A stretch of DNA of 64,000 nt from Gammaproteobacteria bacterium. Its GTDB lineage: Bacteria > Pseudomonadota > Gammaproteobacteria > Pseudomonadales > Halieaceae. The first letter of the stretch is position 1; every line of letters begins with the position of its first letter. Both the position numbers and the translations under genes were made by a program. The notes beneath the pieces are model-generated. The model made no database searches and had not been told where the DNA came from. It was given only the letters and a program-made list of their open reading frames with translations. The stretch spans positions 1 through 64,000 of the forward strand of contig JAUICG010000022.1 of assembly GCA_030427485.1 (NCBI GenBank). Reading direction: 5' to 3'. Shown here in pieces: positions 7,805 through 17,340 of this stretch.

Positions 7805-8365
7805 GATTTAGAAAGTAGTGAGTTACTTCCTTGTGACAAAAAACTGGATCATCAGCCAACTTGGTCTCAAGGACTACGAAATGCTAATCAACCGCTACGG
7901 AGACTTTATTCGACTCTTCCTCATTAATGGTTATTACCGTCGCGGATTAACCCGATGCCGCAATGCCCCTCGTGATGGCTAGCACAGGTGCCATATACCC
8001 GAGAGTGTTATATGAGTTATATAGCGTCTATCACTAGACTAAGGCGAGTCTTCAGCGCAGTATCCCGAGTTGCCCCGCCGAAGACTCCCCTCGGAAGTCG
8101 CTAACTTCATATGAGAAATGCCGAAAAGTGGCCACTTTGGGGCACGAGCTGCTGCCTAGAAGCGGGCCTTGTCGGGGCAGATGGGCGGCCACCGGAATTG
8201 GGTGGGATAGGGGTAGCAGGTTGCCAGAAATCCAGTTCCGCAGGATCTTGATTCAACGACCTCCTCGGAGTGACCTGCTGACTATTGGCGAACAGGTGTT
8301 TTCCATCCCCCCCGGATTAGTCGGTGGGCGTGATGAGATATAACATATTGAAAAATATATAAAAA
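7805..8365. other. Island edge between the STAND gene and the tRNA
   Basis: No convincing gene of normal size is visible apart from the small frame at 7833-7982. The stretch contains an 8-bp inverted repeat GAGTCTTC/GAAGACTC (8046-8053 and 8080-8087) and a 14-bp perfect palindrome AAAGTGGCCACTTT (8125-8138) of the kind found near insertion-sequence ends. The last 25 bases before the tRNA are A/T-only or nearly so. The promoter of the STAND gene should lie near 7700-7850, but I could not place it reliably. Confidence 0.5.
7833..7982 (+). CDS. Hypothetical small ORF, possibly a remnant
   Basis: A GTG-started frame encodes 49 residues, including WIISQLGLKDYEMLINRYGD, then FIRLFLINGYYRRGL. The composition is protein-like, with mixed hydrophobic and aromatic residues and a basic tail. 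I do not recognise the family and see no clear ribosome-binding site. It may be the surviving piece of a larger island gene. Confidence 0.25.
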   Translation: MTKNWIISQLGLKDYEMLINRYGDFIRLFLINGYYRRGLTRCRNAPRDG

Positions 8366-8442
8366 TGGTGGGCCCAGAAGGACTTGAACCTTCGACCTGC
8401 CGATTATGAGTCGGATGCTCTAACCAACTGAGCTATGGGCCC
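8366..8442 (-). tRNA. tRNA with CAU anticodon, probably tRNA-Ile2
   Basis: On the minus strand the 77 nt begin GGGCCCA and end TGGGCCC-A-CCA. There is a D arm GCTC...GAGC, an anticodon loop CTCATAA (CAU) and a T arm GAAGG-TTCAAGT-CCTTC, with CCA encoded. Pair 27-43 of the anticodon stem is mismatched. CAU tRNAs read Met or, after lysidine modification, AUA Ile. The acceptor stem unlike elongator tRNA-Met and the position beside rpoD (as for ileX in E. coli) favour tRNA-Ile2. The 3' end faces the accessory island, the usual side for integration. Confidence 0.93.
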
Positions 8443-8458
8443 CCGGAAGGAGGGGCGC

Positions 8459-8464
8459 ATTATA
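8459..8464 (-). promoter_or_regulatory. -10 box of the tRNA promoter
   Basis: On the minus strand a perfect TATAAT is followed by a GC-rich discriminator (GCGCCCC) about 17 bp before the tRNA 5' end. GC-rich discriminators are typical of stringently controlled stable-RNA promoters. No good -35 is visible at 16-18 bp. Confidence 0.6.
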
Positions 8465-8537
8465 GAGAAGAATGGCCCTGTGGCCCAGCCCCGGTCACTG
8501 TCTTTTCTTGATTGCGATGCCCGGTGCGCAGTGCAGG

Positions 8538-9314
8538 TCAGGGCAGTTCGTCTTGCAGCCAGCCCCCCGTTGCCTGCAGTGGCCGCTGTGTACCGGGTTG
8601 TGTAATCCACAGCGCGAGCGCCAGTTGGTCCGCATCAGTGGGATTCTTTGGCAGGGCCATGCTCCAGGTGTTGTCGCTCGAGACGTTACTTGCCTGGTCG
8701 ATTACGACGAACTGGTGCGTCAGGCGCTTTCCCCGGTTCTCTCCGCGCGTGACAGTCGTGGTCAGGTCGAAACCCAGCAGTGCGATGTGCAGTTCCAGGG
8801 GCGCCGGTCGGCCGCTGCACGGCTCGATGCAATCCGGGCTGTGATAGGTAGCCTGTATTGCCCCGTTGCTGACCTCCGCGGAAAGCCGCCCGGCGGGCTG
8901 GTCGCTGTCGGGCAGCGCTTCGCCGGAGAACCAGCCGCGCCACTCGCGGCCGTTGAGGACAAAACCCGGCGTATAGACTGATCGCACTCCGCCCTCGGCC
9001 CGGTAGCGACGCTGCCTTTGGCTGTTATCGGCGGTGCTGAACGGGTCCTTCCAACCGAGGTTGTTCCAGTAATCGACGTGAAATACTACCGGTACGATGC
9101 GCTGCCACAGGTCGGGCCGCTGCAGCAGCTTTGCAAACCATGCTTCGGCGGGCGGGCAACTGCTGCAGCCTTCGGAGGTGAAAAGTTCGAGCAGGGCGAC
9201 CTGCTCGTTACCGCTGCTGAATGAGCGCGCGGCGGTGTCTGCCTGCCCGGCGTTTTGCGCGACAGCGGGCAGGCAACATGCCAGGAGTATCAGTGTCGGG
9301 AGCATACGGCGCAT
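8538..9314 (-). CDS. Secreted DUF1223 thioredoxin-like protein
   Basis: 258 residues with a cleavable signal peptide (MRRMLPTLILLACCLPAVAQ). The DUF1223 signature LLELFTSEGCSSCPP, with a CxxC pair, sits at about residue 41-55. It is followed by VVFHVDYWNNLGWKDPF and a VYTPGFVLNG segment. DUF1223 proteins resemble thioredoxin folds and are predicted periplasmic; their substrate is unknown. It starts 34 bp after the next gene in the same direction, so the two may be cotranscribed. Confidence 0.85.
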   Translation of the reverse strand: MRRMLPTLILLACCLPAVAQNAGQADTAARSFSSGNEQVALLELFTSEGCSSCPPAEAWFAKLLQRPDLWQRIVPVVFHVDYWNNLGWKDPFSTADNSQRQRRYRAEGGVRSVYTPGFVLNGREWRGWFSGEALPDSDQPAGRLSAEVSNGAIQATYHSPDCIEPCSGRPAPLELHIALLGFDLTTTVTRGENRGKRLTHQFVVIDQASNVSSDNTWSMALPKNPTDADQLALALWITQPGTQRPLQATGGWLQDELP

Positions 9315-9347
9315 ATCAATTCCTCACCGGCGCGACAGTGAGTGCCG

Positions 9348-9791
9348 CTATGGTGGGTTGACCCCGGGTTCGGGCGCAAGTTCCGCATCGGCATACACAC
9401 AGGTGCCGCTGCGTTGTTCCAGCCGCCCGATGTGCTTGTCGCTCGCGTGGGTGACCTCGGAATGCAGGTACATGTTGTTTTTGTCCAGTACCCACACGTC
9501 GTACCTGGGAGCGCGTTCGTCGTTACCCTCGGTCAGTCGGCCGAGCACCAGTGAGCGCTGGGAGTCGTTCAGCACATCCAGCGCCAGTTCAAAATGCTGT
9601 GGCGGCTCGGTGGGTCGCGCCCGGTAGCTGTAGGTGAGAATGGCGGTCGCGCCATCCACCGCGAAACGGAACACGGGGCTGTCGGGTGCGCCCGGCAGTT
9701 GCGTGAGGATGTTGCAGTAGTAGACTGCCGGGCTGGCGTCTGCGCGCAGCGCCAGCAGGGACAGAAGCAGCAGTGGGATAATCCTGTTCAT
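9348..9791 (-). CDS. Hypothetical secreted protein
   Basis: 147 residues with a signal peptide (MNRIIPLLLLSLLALRADAS) and a mature part of about 127 residues with several predicted strands and two cysteines (YYCNIL and GTCVYAD). I do not recognise a family. It sits between rpoD and the DUF1223 gene on the same strand and is probably periplasmic or outer-membrane associated. Confidence 0.7.
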   Translation of the reverse strand: MNRIIPLLLLSLLALRADASPAVYYCNILTQLPGAPDSPVFRFAVDGATAILTYSYRARPTEPPQHFELALDVLNDSQRSLVLGRLTEGNDERAPRYDVWVLDKNNMYLHSEVTHASDKHIGRLEQRSGTCVYADAELAPEPGVNPP

Positions 9792-9845
9792 GTCACGGTT
9801 CCCGCCGCAGGGGCTTCCACTGCGAGCTTTCTGGTCCGCGAAAGG

Positions 9846-9877
9846 CGCGGGGCCTGTCCGTGTGAACAGGCGCCGCG
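9846..9877 (-). terminator. GC-rich hairpin downstream of rpoD
   Basis: The arms CGCGG and GCCTGT (9846-9857) pair with ACAGGC and CCGCG (9866-9877) around a short loop, with one internal mismatch. The hairpin lies just after the rpoD stop. No U-tract follows, so intrinsic termination is uncertain. Confidence 0.35.
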
Positions 9878-9890
9878 GGCGATTCGGCTA

Positions 9891-11711
<1,821 letters not shown>

Positions 11712-11923
11712 TGAGGAGAAACCCTGAAATGTGGGGAAAAAAATTGGCCGGCGATTATACCCGGAAAGCAGCGACTTACCTACAGGAAAGCCGCGAAAAA
11801 TCCGCAATCCGGGGTCTTTTGACCCGTAAAACCCCGGAAAGTTGCCTCTGTTATATGGTGTCGCACCGGGAAAATTTCAACCCGGGCCGGGTGTGGAATA
11901 ACGGGGCGCCGCAAAGGGGACGC

Positions 11924-13822
11924 TCACTCCCGCGGTTTGTTGCGTTGCGCGTCGCGCTGCAGTTTCTCCTGCAGCAGTTCCCTCAGGCGCTGTTTTTCCA
12001 GTTCGCTCACTTCAGCGTAGTTGGTGCGCTTCAATTTGTCGACTTGCGCGCTTAACTTTGATTGCTGCGGCAGGCGCGCCAGCGCGTGCACGGTATCCAT
12101 GAATTCCTGCTCGATGCCGGTGGTGGGGATGAGGCGCTCCTGCCCCGCCAGGCGGTTGAGCAGCCGGCCCTCGTCGGTGCCGTACCAGTGGCCCAGCAGC
12201 ATCGCGGTGCTGGAGTCGGGCCTGCGGTGCAGTAGCTGCAGCAGCTCGCGCAGCAATTGCCCGTCCTCGCCCTCGATCTCGGCGAGCAGCTCCGGGCTGA
12301 CGAGGCGGGCGATGTCCGGCTGGTGCAGCAGCAGCGCGATGGCGGCCTGCGCGAGGTTGGAATAGCCCCGGGCGGGCACCTGGTGTTTGAACGGGTGCCC
12401 GCCTCGCGGCGCCCCCGGGTGCTCGTCCGGCCCCGGCGGGCCGTCGTAGTCGGGCGGCGGCCCGTAATCGGGGGCCGGGTCGTAGGCGTCGTCGAAGCCG
12501 GGCGGCGGTTCGGGCGCGGGCACCTCCAGCGCCATCAGGCTGCCCAGTTCTAGGCCGGTGCGTTCGGCCAGCGCCTGGAACATCAACTGCCGGTAGACGC
12601 CCTCGGGCAGCTGTCGGATATAGGGCAGCGCCATTTTGCTCATGCGCGCGCGCCCGTCCATGCTGGTGAGATCCAGCCCTTGCGCCACCGATTCAAAGAG
12701 GAAGGTTTCCAGCGGCACCGCGTCGCCCAGCAGGGCCTCGAACTGCGCCTGGCCGCCGGCGCGCACGGCGTCGTCCGGGTCCTGGCCCTCGGGCAGGAAC
12801 AGGAACCTGGCCTGGCGGCCGTCCTCCATGCAGGGCAGCGCCGCTTCCAGCGCGCGAAACGCCGCCTTGCGCCCCGCCTCGTCGCCATCGAAGCAGAACA
12901 CCACTTCCGGGCACAGGCGGTAGATGCGGTCCAGGTGGGTGTGGCTGGTGGCCGTGCCCAGCGTGGCCGTGCCGTAGGCAATGCCGTGCTGCGCCAGCGC
13001 GATCACGTCCATGTAGCCCTCCACCACCACCATGCGCTCCAGCTTGCGCAGCGCCTGGCGCGCCTCGTACAGGCCGTACAACTCGCGGCCCTTGTGAAAG
13101 ATCGCGGTTTCCGGGGAGTTCAGGTATTTCGGCTTGTCGTCCCCCAGCACCCGGCCGCCGAAGGCGATCACCCGGCCGCGCCGGTCGCGGATCGGGAACA
13201 TGATGCGGTCGCGGAAGCGGTCGTAGACCTTGCCGTTCTCGTTCTTCACCAGCAGGCCGGCCTTGATCAGCAGTTCGCGCCGCTCATCGCCGCCGCCCAG
13301 CGCCGGGTGCAGGTTGTCCCAGCCCGGCGGTGCGAAGCCGAGGCCGAATGCCCGGGCGATCTCCCCCGAAAGGCCGCGCCCCTTGAGGTACTCCACCGCC
13401 CGCGCCGCCTGCGGGTGGCTGCGCAACTGCTGTTTGTAGTACAGCGCCGCCTGCTCCATCACCTCGTACAGCGGCTTGTTGCTCTCCTCCCGCTGCGCCG
13501 GGTCGCGCCCGCCGCGGACAGGCTCGCGCGGCACTTCGAGGCCAGCGCTGCTGGCCAGGTTCTCCACGGCCTGCGGGAACTCCAGGTTGTCGTACTCCAT
13601 CAGGAAGGTCAGCGCGTTGCCGCCCGCGCCGCAGCCAAAGCAGTAGTAGAACTGCTTGTCGGGATTGACGCTGAACGAGGGGCTGCGCTCCTCGTGGAAG
13701 GGGCAGCGGGCCGAGTAATTCTTGCCGGACTTTTTCAGTTTGACGCGCCGGTCTATCACCTCGACGATATCGGTGCGGTCGAGCAGGTCATCCAGGAAAG
13801 CTTGGGGTATGCGTCCGGCCAT
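11924..13822 (-). CDS. dnaG: DNA primase DnaG
   Basis: 632 residues. The N-terminal CHC2 zinc-binding domain (CPFHEERSPSF, then YYCFGCGAGGNALTF) is at about 40-70. A TOPRIM RNA-polymerase core lies at 260-350 (VVEGYMDVIALAQ, then CFDGDEAGRKAA). A Pro/Asp/Gly-rich linker near 430-470 leads to the C-terminal DnaB-interacting helical domain. It synthesises replication primers. It is encoded between yqeY and rpoD, and about 210 bp separate it from rpoD, enough for an internal rpoD promoter. The upstream gap to yqeY is widened by two palindromic repeats. Confidence 0.98.
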   Translation of the reverse strand: MAGRIPQAFLDDLLDRTDIVEVIDRRVKLKKSGKNYSARCPFHEERSPSFSVNPDKQFYYCFGCGAGGNALTFLMEYDNLEFPQAVENLASSAGLEVPREPVRGGRDPAQREESNKPLYEVMEQAALYYKQQLRSHPQAARAVEYLKGRGLSGEIARAFGLGFAPPGWDNLHPALGGGDERRELLIKAGLLVKNENGKVYDRFRDRIMFPIRDRRGRVIAFGGRVLGDDKPKYLNSPETAIFHKGRELYGLYEARQALRKLERMVVVEGYMDVIALAQHGIAYGTATLGTATSHTHLDRIYRLCPEVVFCFDGDEAGRKAAFRALEAALPCMEDGRQARFLFLPEGQDPDDAVRAGGQAQFEALLGDAVPLETFLFESVAQGLDLTSMDGRARMSKMALPYIRQLPEGVYRQLMFQALAERTGLELGSLMALEVPAPEPPPGFDDAYDPAPDYGPPPDYDGPPGPDEHPGAPRGGHPFKHQVPARGYSNLAQAAIALLLHQPDIARLVSPELLAEIEGEDGQLLRELLQLLHRRPDSSTAMLLGHWYGTDEGRLLNRLAGQERLIPTTGIEQEFMDTVHALARLPQQSKLSAQVDKLKRTNYAEVSELEKQRLRELLQEKLQRDAQRNKPRE

Positions 13823-13914
13823 GGGTGTTTTTCGTGGTAGCGTGGCGGGTATTGAACCACGCTCGGGGTTAAAAGTTTAGGTGCGCTGGTTGATGTTGAT
13901 CGAGCGTTGATGCC

Positions 13915-13994
13915 GGCATGCAGGTAGAGCGTTAGCCCCGTACGCTCAGAGGGCTAAGATATTCGCTACGGGGCTAACGCCATACCTGCATGCC
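13915..13994. repeat. Family A palindrome, copy A1
   Basis: A 24-nt centre (13943-13966: CGCTCAGAGGGC, TAAGATATTCGC) is enclosed by perfect inverted arms: 13929-13942 with 13967-13980 (14 bp) and, after a 2-nt interruption on each side, 13915-13926 with 13983-13994 (12 bp). The centre recurs in A2-A5 while the arm sequences do not. It lies between dnaG and yqeY. No long ORF or T-run is present. Confidence 0.9.
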
Positions 13995-14064
13995 TCTTCT
14001 GCGGTAATCCCCGAAATCAGACGCTTTAAAAGGGTTTTTACTTGCGGGGTGGCGCGGTGTCCGG

Positions 14065-14139
14065 GGGCTTGGTGCGGATGGTCCACCGAAGCGAATATCT
14101 TAGCCTTCTGAGCGCAGGGGGACCATCCGCACCAAGCCC
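14065..14139. repeat. Family A palindrome, copy A2
   Basis: Arms of 20 bp (14065-14084 and 14120-14139, starting GGGCTTGGTGCGG) are perfectly complementary. They enclose the family A centre in the opposite orientation to A1 (AGCGAATATCTTAGCC, then TTCTGAGCGC). A1 and A2 together fill the 13823-14186 gap; nothing else is seen there. Confidence 0.9.
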
Positions 14140-14186
14140 GCCCCGATGCTGATACTCCAGGGACGAGTGAACCTCAAAAAGTGAAA

Positions 14187-14645
14187 TCAGCCTGCGTTCA
14201 GGCGCTGCTTGACCAGCTTGCTGACGGCGCCAATATCCGCCCGCCCCTGCAGTTGCGGCTTGAGCTGCCCCATCACCGCGCCCATCGCGGCCATGCCCGA
14301 GGCATCGCTGGCGGCAATCGCCGCATCGATCAGGCTGTCCAGTTCGGCGTCGCTGAGCTGCGCGGGCAGGAATTCCTGGATGACCTCGATCTCAGCGTTT
14401 TCATTGTCCGCCAGTTCCTGGCGGCCGGCCGCGGCGTACTGGCTGGCGGAATCCCGGCGCTGCTTGACCATTTTGTCCAGCACGGCCAGCGCGCGGGCGT
14501 CGTCAACCTCGACGCGCTCGTCGACTTCAATGCGCTTGAATTCGGCCAGGATCAGCCGGATGGTGGACAGGCGGTCTTTGTCTTTGGCTTTCATGGCGGC
14601 CTTCATGGCCGCCTTGATGGTGTGTGCGAGTGTTGCGTCGCTCAT
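14187..14645 (-). CDS. yqeY: YqeY/GatB-like domain protein
   Basis: 152 residues matching the YqeY family: a helical N-terminus with KDRLSTIRLILAEFKRIEVD, then LDKMVKQRRDSASQY, and a C-terminal FLPAQLSDAELDSLI ... GAVMGQLKPQLQGRADIGAV segment homologous to the tail domain of the amidotransferase subunit GatB. Family members are suspected to act on tRNA or aminoacylation, but a function is not established. The gene sits in its usual place between rpsU and dnaG and is probably cotranscribed with rpsU, 30 bp upstream. Confidence 0.92.
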   Translation of the reverse strand: MSDATLAHTIKAAMKAAMKAKDKDRLSTIRLILAEFKRIEVDERVEVDDARALAVLDKMVKQRRDSASQYAAAGRQELADNENAEIEVIQEFLPAQLSDAELDSLIDAAIAASDASGMAAMGAVMGQLKPQLQGRADIGAVSKLVKQRLNAG

Positions 14646-14675
14646 TGGGGAGGGCGAGGGCCTGCAGCCGACGGC

Positions 14676-14891
14676 CTAGTACAGGCGCACGCGCTTGCGG
14701 TTTTCGCGGGAGAGCTTCTTCAGGTGGCGCTTGACGGCGGCAGCACCGGCGCGCTTGCGCACGGTCGTCGGCTTTTCATAGTGTTCCCGCTTGCGCACCT
14801 CAGCGAGCACGCCGGCTTTCTCGCAGGATCGCTTGAAGCGTCGCAGGGCGACGTCGAAGGGCTCGTTTTCCTTGATCTTGATGTGGGGCAT
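14676..14891 (-). CDS. rpsU: 30S ribosomal protein S21
   Basis: 71 residues, very basic, matching S21: [20 protein letters not shown], then [20 protein letters not shown] and a lysine/arginine-rich C-terminus ending VRLY. S21 binds the 30S platform near the anti-Shine-Dalgarno and is needed for initiation. It is the first gene of the macromolecular synthesis operon and has its own strong promoter about 75-100 bp upstream. Confidence 0.98.
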   Translation of the reverse strand: MPHIKIKENEPFDVALRRFKRSCEKAGVLAEVRKREHYEKPTTVRKRAGAAAVKRHLKKLSRENRKRVRLY

Positions 14892-14964
14892 TACGTACCA
14901 ACCTCAGTCACTGTTTCGAGACACCGGGCGCGTCAACGGCTACCGATGGCATTAAAGGGCGCGC

Positions 14965-14993
14965 ATTCTATCCCGATAGCGACAGTTTTGCAA
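14965..14993 (-). promoter_or_regulatory. rpsU operon promoter
   Basis: On the minus strand TTGCAA (14988-14993) and TAGAAT (14965-14970) are separated by 17 bp. They are followed by a GC-rich discriminator (GCGCGCC), as expected for a growth-rate-regulated ribosomal promoter. The predicted transcript start is about 65 nt before the rpsU start codon. Confidence 0.7.
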
Positions 14994-15130
14994 AGCCCCG
15001 CAACATGGTAGTTTGGACTCTTGATTCTGTAGACAGGAGCCTGCAACAAACGGTACTTGCCCAGGCTTGAGACCGGAAATCGGTGACTTGGCGGGTAGCG
15101 GCACAGTTTGGGACCTGGTGTGAGGCGGGA

Positions 15131-15244
15131 GCCAGAGAGGCAGCGTTGCGGTCGGGACCGTGTGGCGACAGGACGTCGCCACGCGAGCCTGCACATGGAT
15201 GTGCGCTTTTTGGCGTGGCCCGACCGCAACGCTGCCTCTCTGGC
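15131..15244 (+). repeat. Family B palindrome, copy B1 (three-way-junction-like)
   Basis: Perfect 26-bp arms (15131-15156 and 15219-15244) enclose two hairpins: GTGGCGAC-AGGAC-GTCGCCAC (15162-15182) and GCAC-ATGGAT-GTGC (15191-15204), the second followed by a TTTTT run. A weaker outer inverted repeat (around 15097-15114 and 15257-15278) resembles the outer arms of B3. The element lies between the divergent rpsU and tsaD genes. The folded model is a long stem opening into two small hairpins. Antisense frames through it are artefacts of the repeat. Confidence 0.9.
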
Positions 15245-15401
15245 CGGTACAGCCAGATTTCAAACCAGATCACTATCCCTCGATTTCCCGTCGGTTCGGA
15301 TACGGAAGCTGACCTGCCGGATTCTCGCGCCAAGCAGATAGGATCGGCTCCGTTCACATTTTGCAGTACCATGCGCACCCTGTTTTGATGGAAAACCAAC
15401 A

Positions 15402-16445
15402 ATGCTAGTGCTGGGCCTTGAAACCTCCTGCGATGAAACCGGTGTCGCCCTCTACGACACCGAGCGCGGCCTGCTGTCGCACGCGCTGTTCAGCCAGGTG
15501 GATGTGCACGTGGAGTACGGCGGCGTGGTGCCTGAACTGGCTTCGCGCGACCACGTGCGCAAGACACTGCCGCTGGTGGAAGAGGTACTGCAGTCCGCGG
15601 GCTGCAGCGCAGCGGATATCGAGGCCGTGGCCTATACCGCCGGCCCCGGCCTGCTGGGCGCGCTGATGGTCGGCGCCACGCTGGCCCGGGCGCTGGCCTG
15701 GGGCTGGGGCGTGCCGGTGCTGGGGGTCCACCACATGGAGGGGCACCTGCTGGCGCCGATGCTGGAGGAGGAGGCGCCCGCGTTCCCCTTCGTAGCGCTG
15801 CTGGTATCGGGCGGCCACACGCAACTGGTGCGGGTCGACGGCATCGGGCAGTACAGGCTGCTGGGTGAATCGCTGGATGACGCGGCCGGCGAGGCCTTCG
15901 ACAAGGTGGCGAAAATGCTCGGTTTGCCCTATCCCGGCGGCCCGCACATCGGGCGCATAGCCGAGCGCGGCGATGCCGGACGGTTTGATTTTCCCCGCCC
16001 GATGGTCAATCGCCCGGGGCTCGATTTCAGTTTCAGCGGCCTCAAAACCTTCACCATGAATACGATAGCGGATTGCCGCCAGGACGATGGAGAACTCAGC
16101 GAGCAGGATCGCTGTGACATCGCGCGCGCGTTCGAGGAGGCGGTGGTCAGCACGCTGGTGATCAAGTGCCGCCGGGCCCTGGAGCAGGAAGCGCTGCAGA
16201 CGCTGGTGATCGCCGGCGGCGTGAGCGCGAACGCCCGGCTGCGCGCGGCGCTGGACAAGGCGCTGGCGAAAATGGGCGGCCGCGTGTTCTACCCGGCGCC
16301 CGCGTTCTGTACCGACAACGGCGCGATGATCGCCTATGCCGGGGCGCAGCGGCTGCAGGCCGGGCAGGTGGACGACGCCGATACGCGGGTGCGGCCGCGC
16401 TGGCCGATGGAGGAACTGCCGCCGCTGTCCGGGTCACCGCCATGA
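15402..16445 (+). CDS. tsaD: tRNA N6-adenosine threonylcarbamoyltransferase TsaD
   Basis: 347 residues, the ASKHA-fold catalytic subunit that transfers threonylcarbamoyl to A37 of ANN-decoding tRNAs with TsaB/E/C. Visible are [19 protein letters not shown], the metal-binding HHMEGHL (about 110-116), [28 protein letters not shown] and the C-terminal [10 protein letters not shown] ... [12 protein letters not shown]. The start directly precedes the first beta strand. Its stop overlaps the folB start by 4 nt. In Pseudomonas plsY lies between tsaD and folB; here it is absent. Confidence 0.98.
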   Translation: MLVLGLETSCDETGVALYDTERGLLSHALFSQVDVHVEYGGVVPELASRDHVRKTLPLVEEVLQSAGCSAADIEAVAYTAGPGLLGALMVGATLARALAWGWGVPVLGVHHMEGHLLAPMLEEEAPAFPFVALLVSGGHTQLVRVDGIGQYRLLGESLDDAAGEAFDKVAKMLGLPYPGGPHIGRIAERGDAGRFDFPRPMVNRPGLDFSFSGLKTFTMNTIADCRQDDGELSEQDRCDIARAFEEAVVSTLVIKCRRALEQEALQTLVIAGGVSANARLRAALDKALAKMGGRVFYPAPAFCTDNGAMIAYAGAQRLQAGQVDDADTRVRPRWPMEELPPLSGSPP

Positions 16446-16798
16446 ATATCGTCTATATCCGGGGCCTGCGGGCGCAGGCGGTTATCGGCGTGTACGACTG
16501 GGAGCGCGATATCCGCCAGCCGCTGGTGCTCGACCTCGAAATGGCCAGTGACACGACGCGCGCGGCGGCCAGCGACGCGCTGGCGCACGCGCTGGATTAC
16601 GCCGCGATCTCGCAGCGGGTGCTGGCGCTGGTCGAGGCGAGTGAATACCAGTTGCTGGAAACTCTTGCCGAGGCCGTGGCGGGCATGGTCAGGCGCGAGT
16701 TCGGCGTGTCCTGGCTGCGCCTGCGCATCGGCAAGCCCGGCGCGGTGGCCGAGGCCGAGGATGTCGGCGTCGTCATCGAAGCCGGCGAGCGGCCCTGA
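16442..16798 (+). CDS. folB: Dihydroneopterin aldolase FolB
   Basis: 118 residues starting [19 protein letters not shown] with the family [15 protein letters not shown] segment, a helix containing [15 protein letters not shown], and [13 protein letters not shown] with the conserved Glu. It cleaves dihydroneopterin to 6-hydroxymethyl-dihydropterin in folate synthesis. Its ATG overlaps the tsaD stop (ATGA), and folK, the next enzyme in the pathway, follows after 2 bp, so the three genes form one transcription unit. Confidence 0.96.
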   Translation: MNIVYIRGLRAQAVIGVYDWERDIRQPLVLDLEMASDTTRAAASDALAHALDYAAISQRVLALVEASEYQLLETLAEAVAGMVRREFGVSWLRLRIGKPGAVAEAEDVGVVIEAGERP

Positions 16799-16800
16799 CC

Positions 16801-17316
16801 ATGGCGCTGGTCTATCTCGGTATCGGCAGCAACATCGAGCGCGAACGCTATATCACCGCGGGTCTGGACGCGCTGCAGGGCCTGTTTCATGAGCTCGCGC
16901 TGTCCTCCGTTTACGACAGCGCGGCCATTGGCTTCGACGGCCAGCCCTTTCTCAACCTGGTGGCGGCGGTGCACACGGCATTGCCGCTGGCGGCGCTGGC
17001 GGCGCGCCTGCGCCATATCGAGGTGGAGTTCGGCCGCCCGGCCCGGGCCACGCGGTTCAGCCCGCGCCACCTGGATATCGATATTCTCACCTACGACGAC
17101 GCGGTGGGCACCTTTGACGGTGTGCGGCTGCCGCGCGAAGAAATCCTGGAGAACGCCTTCGTGCTGTGCCCGCTGGCGGAGTTGGCGCCGGACCGGCTGC
17201 ATCCCGGCGTGAAGCGCAGTTATGCCTCGCTGTGGGCCGCCTTTGATCGCAGCGGGCAGGCGCTGAACAAGGTGGATTTTAGCTGGCGCGGCCGCGCGAT
17301 CTCCTCGGTGGATTGA
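16801..17316 (+). CDS. folK: HPPK, 2-amino-4-hydroxy-6-hydroxymethyldihydropteridine pyrophosphokinase
   Basis: 171 residues beginning ALVYLGIGSNIERERYI. It contains LSSVYDSAAIGFDGQPFLNL, an LRHIEVEFGRP segment and the HPPK signature FSPRHLDIDILTYDD with the two metal-binding Asp residues. It transfers pyrophosphate from ATP to the FolB product. It is the last gene of the tsaD-folB-folK unit and converges with cca, only 24 bp away. Confidence 0.96.
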   Translation: MALVYLGIGSNIERERYITAGLDALQGLFHELALSSVYDSAAIGFDGQPFLNLVAAVHTALPLAALAARLRHIEVEFGRPARATRFSPRHLDIDILTYDDAVGTFDGVRLPREEILENAFVLCPLAELAPDRLHPGVKRSYASLWAAFDRSGQALNKVDFSWRGRAISSVD

Positions 17317-17340
17317 TCCGCTCGCCGCAGAGGGCGGGCG

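Noticed and set aside
8128-8343. 71-codon plus-strand frame in the island edge
   Set aside because: No ribosome-binding site, low-complexity Gly/Arg start and no family resemblance; it begins inside the 14-bp palindrome.
8404-8610. Minus-strand frame ending QLVRASDS
   Set aside because: It reads through the tRNA gene; this tail is a well-known false translation of tRNA sequence.
12680-13840. Open frame of 386 codons antisense to dnaG
   Set aside because: Composition shadow of dnaG, rich in Ala, Arg, His and Val with no domain pattern.
13915-14139. CRISPR array or Rho-independent terminators at the palindrome pairs
   Set aside because: There are no regularly spaced direct repeats with spacers, and family A elements lack T-runs after the stems. 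They also occur between genes transcribed in the same direction.
14952-15263. Minus-strand frame through B1 encoding HIHVQARVATSCRHTVPT
   Set aside because: The same peptide appears in a frame through B3 (34419-34631) because the repeat centre is conserved. The flanking residues differ and follow the arms, so this is a repeat artefact, not a gene family.
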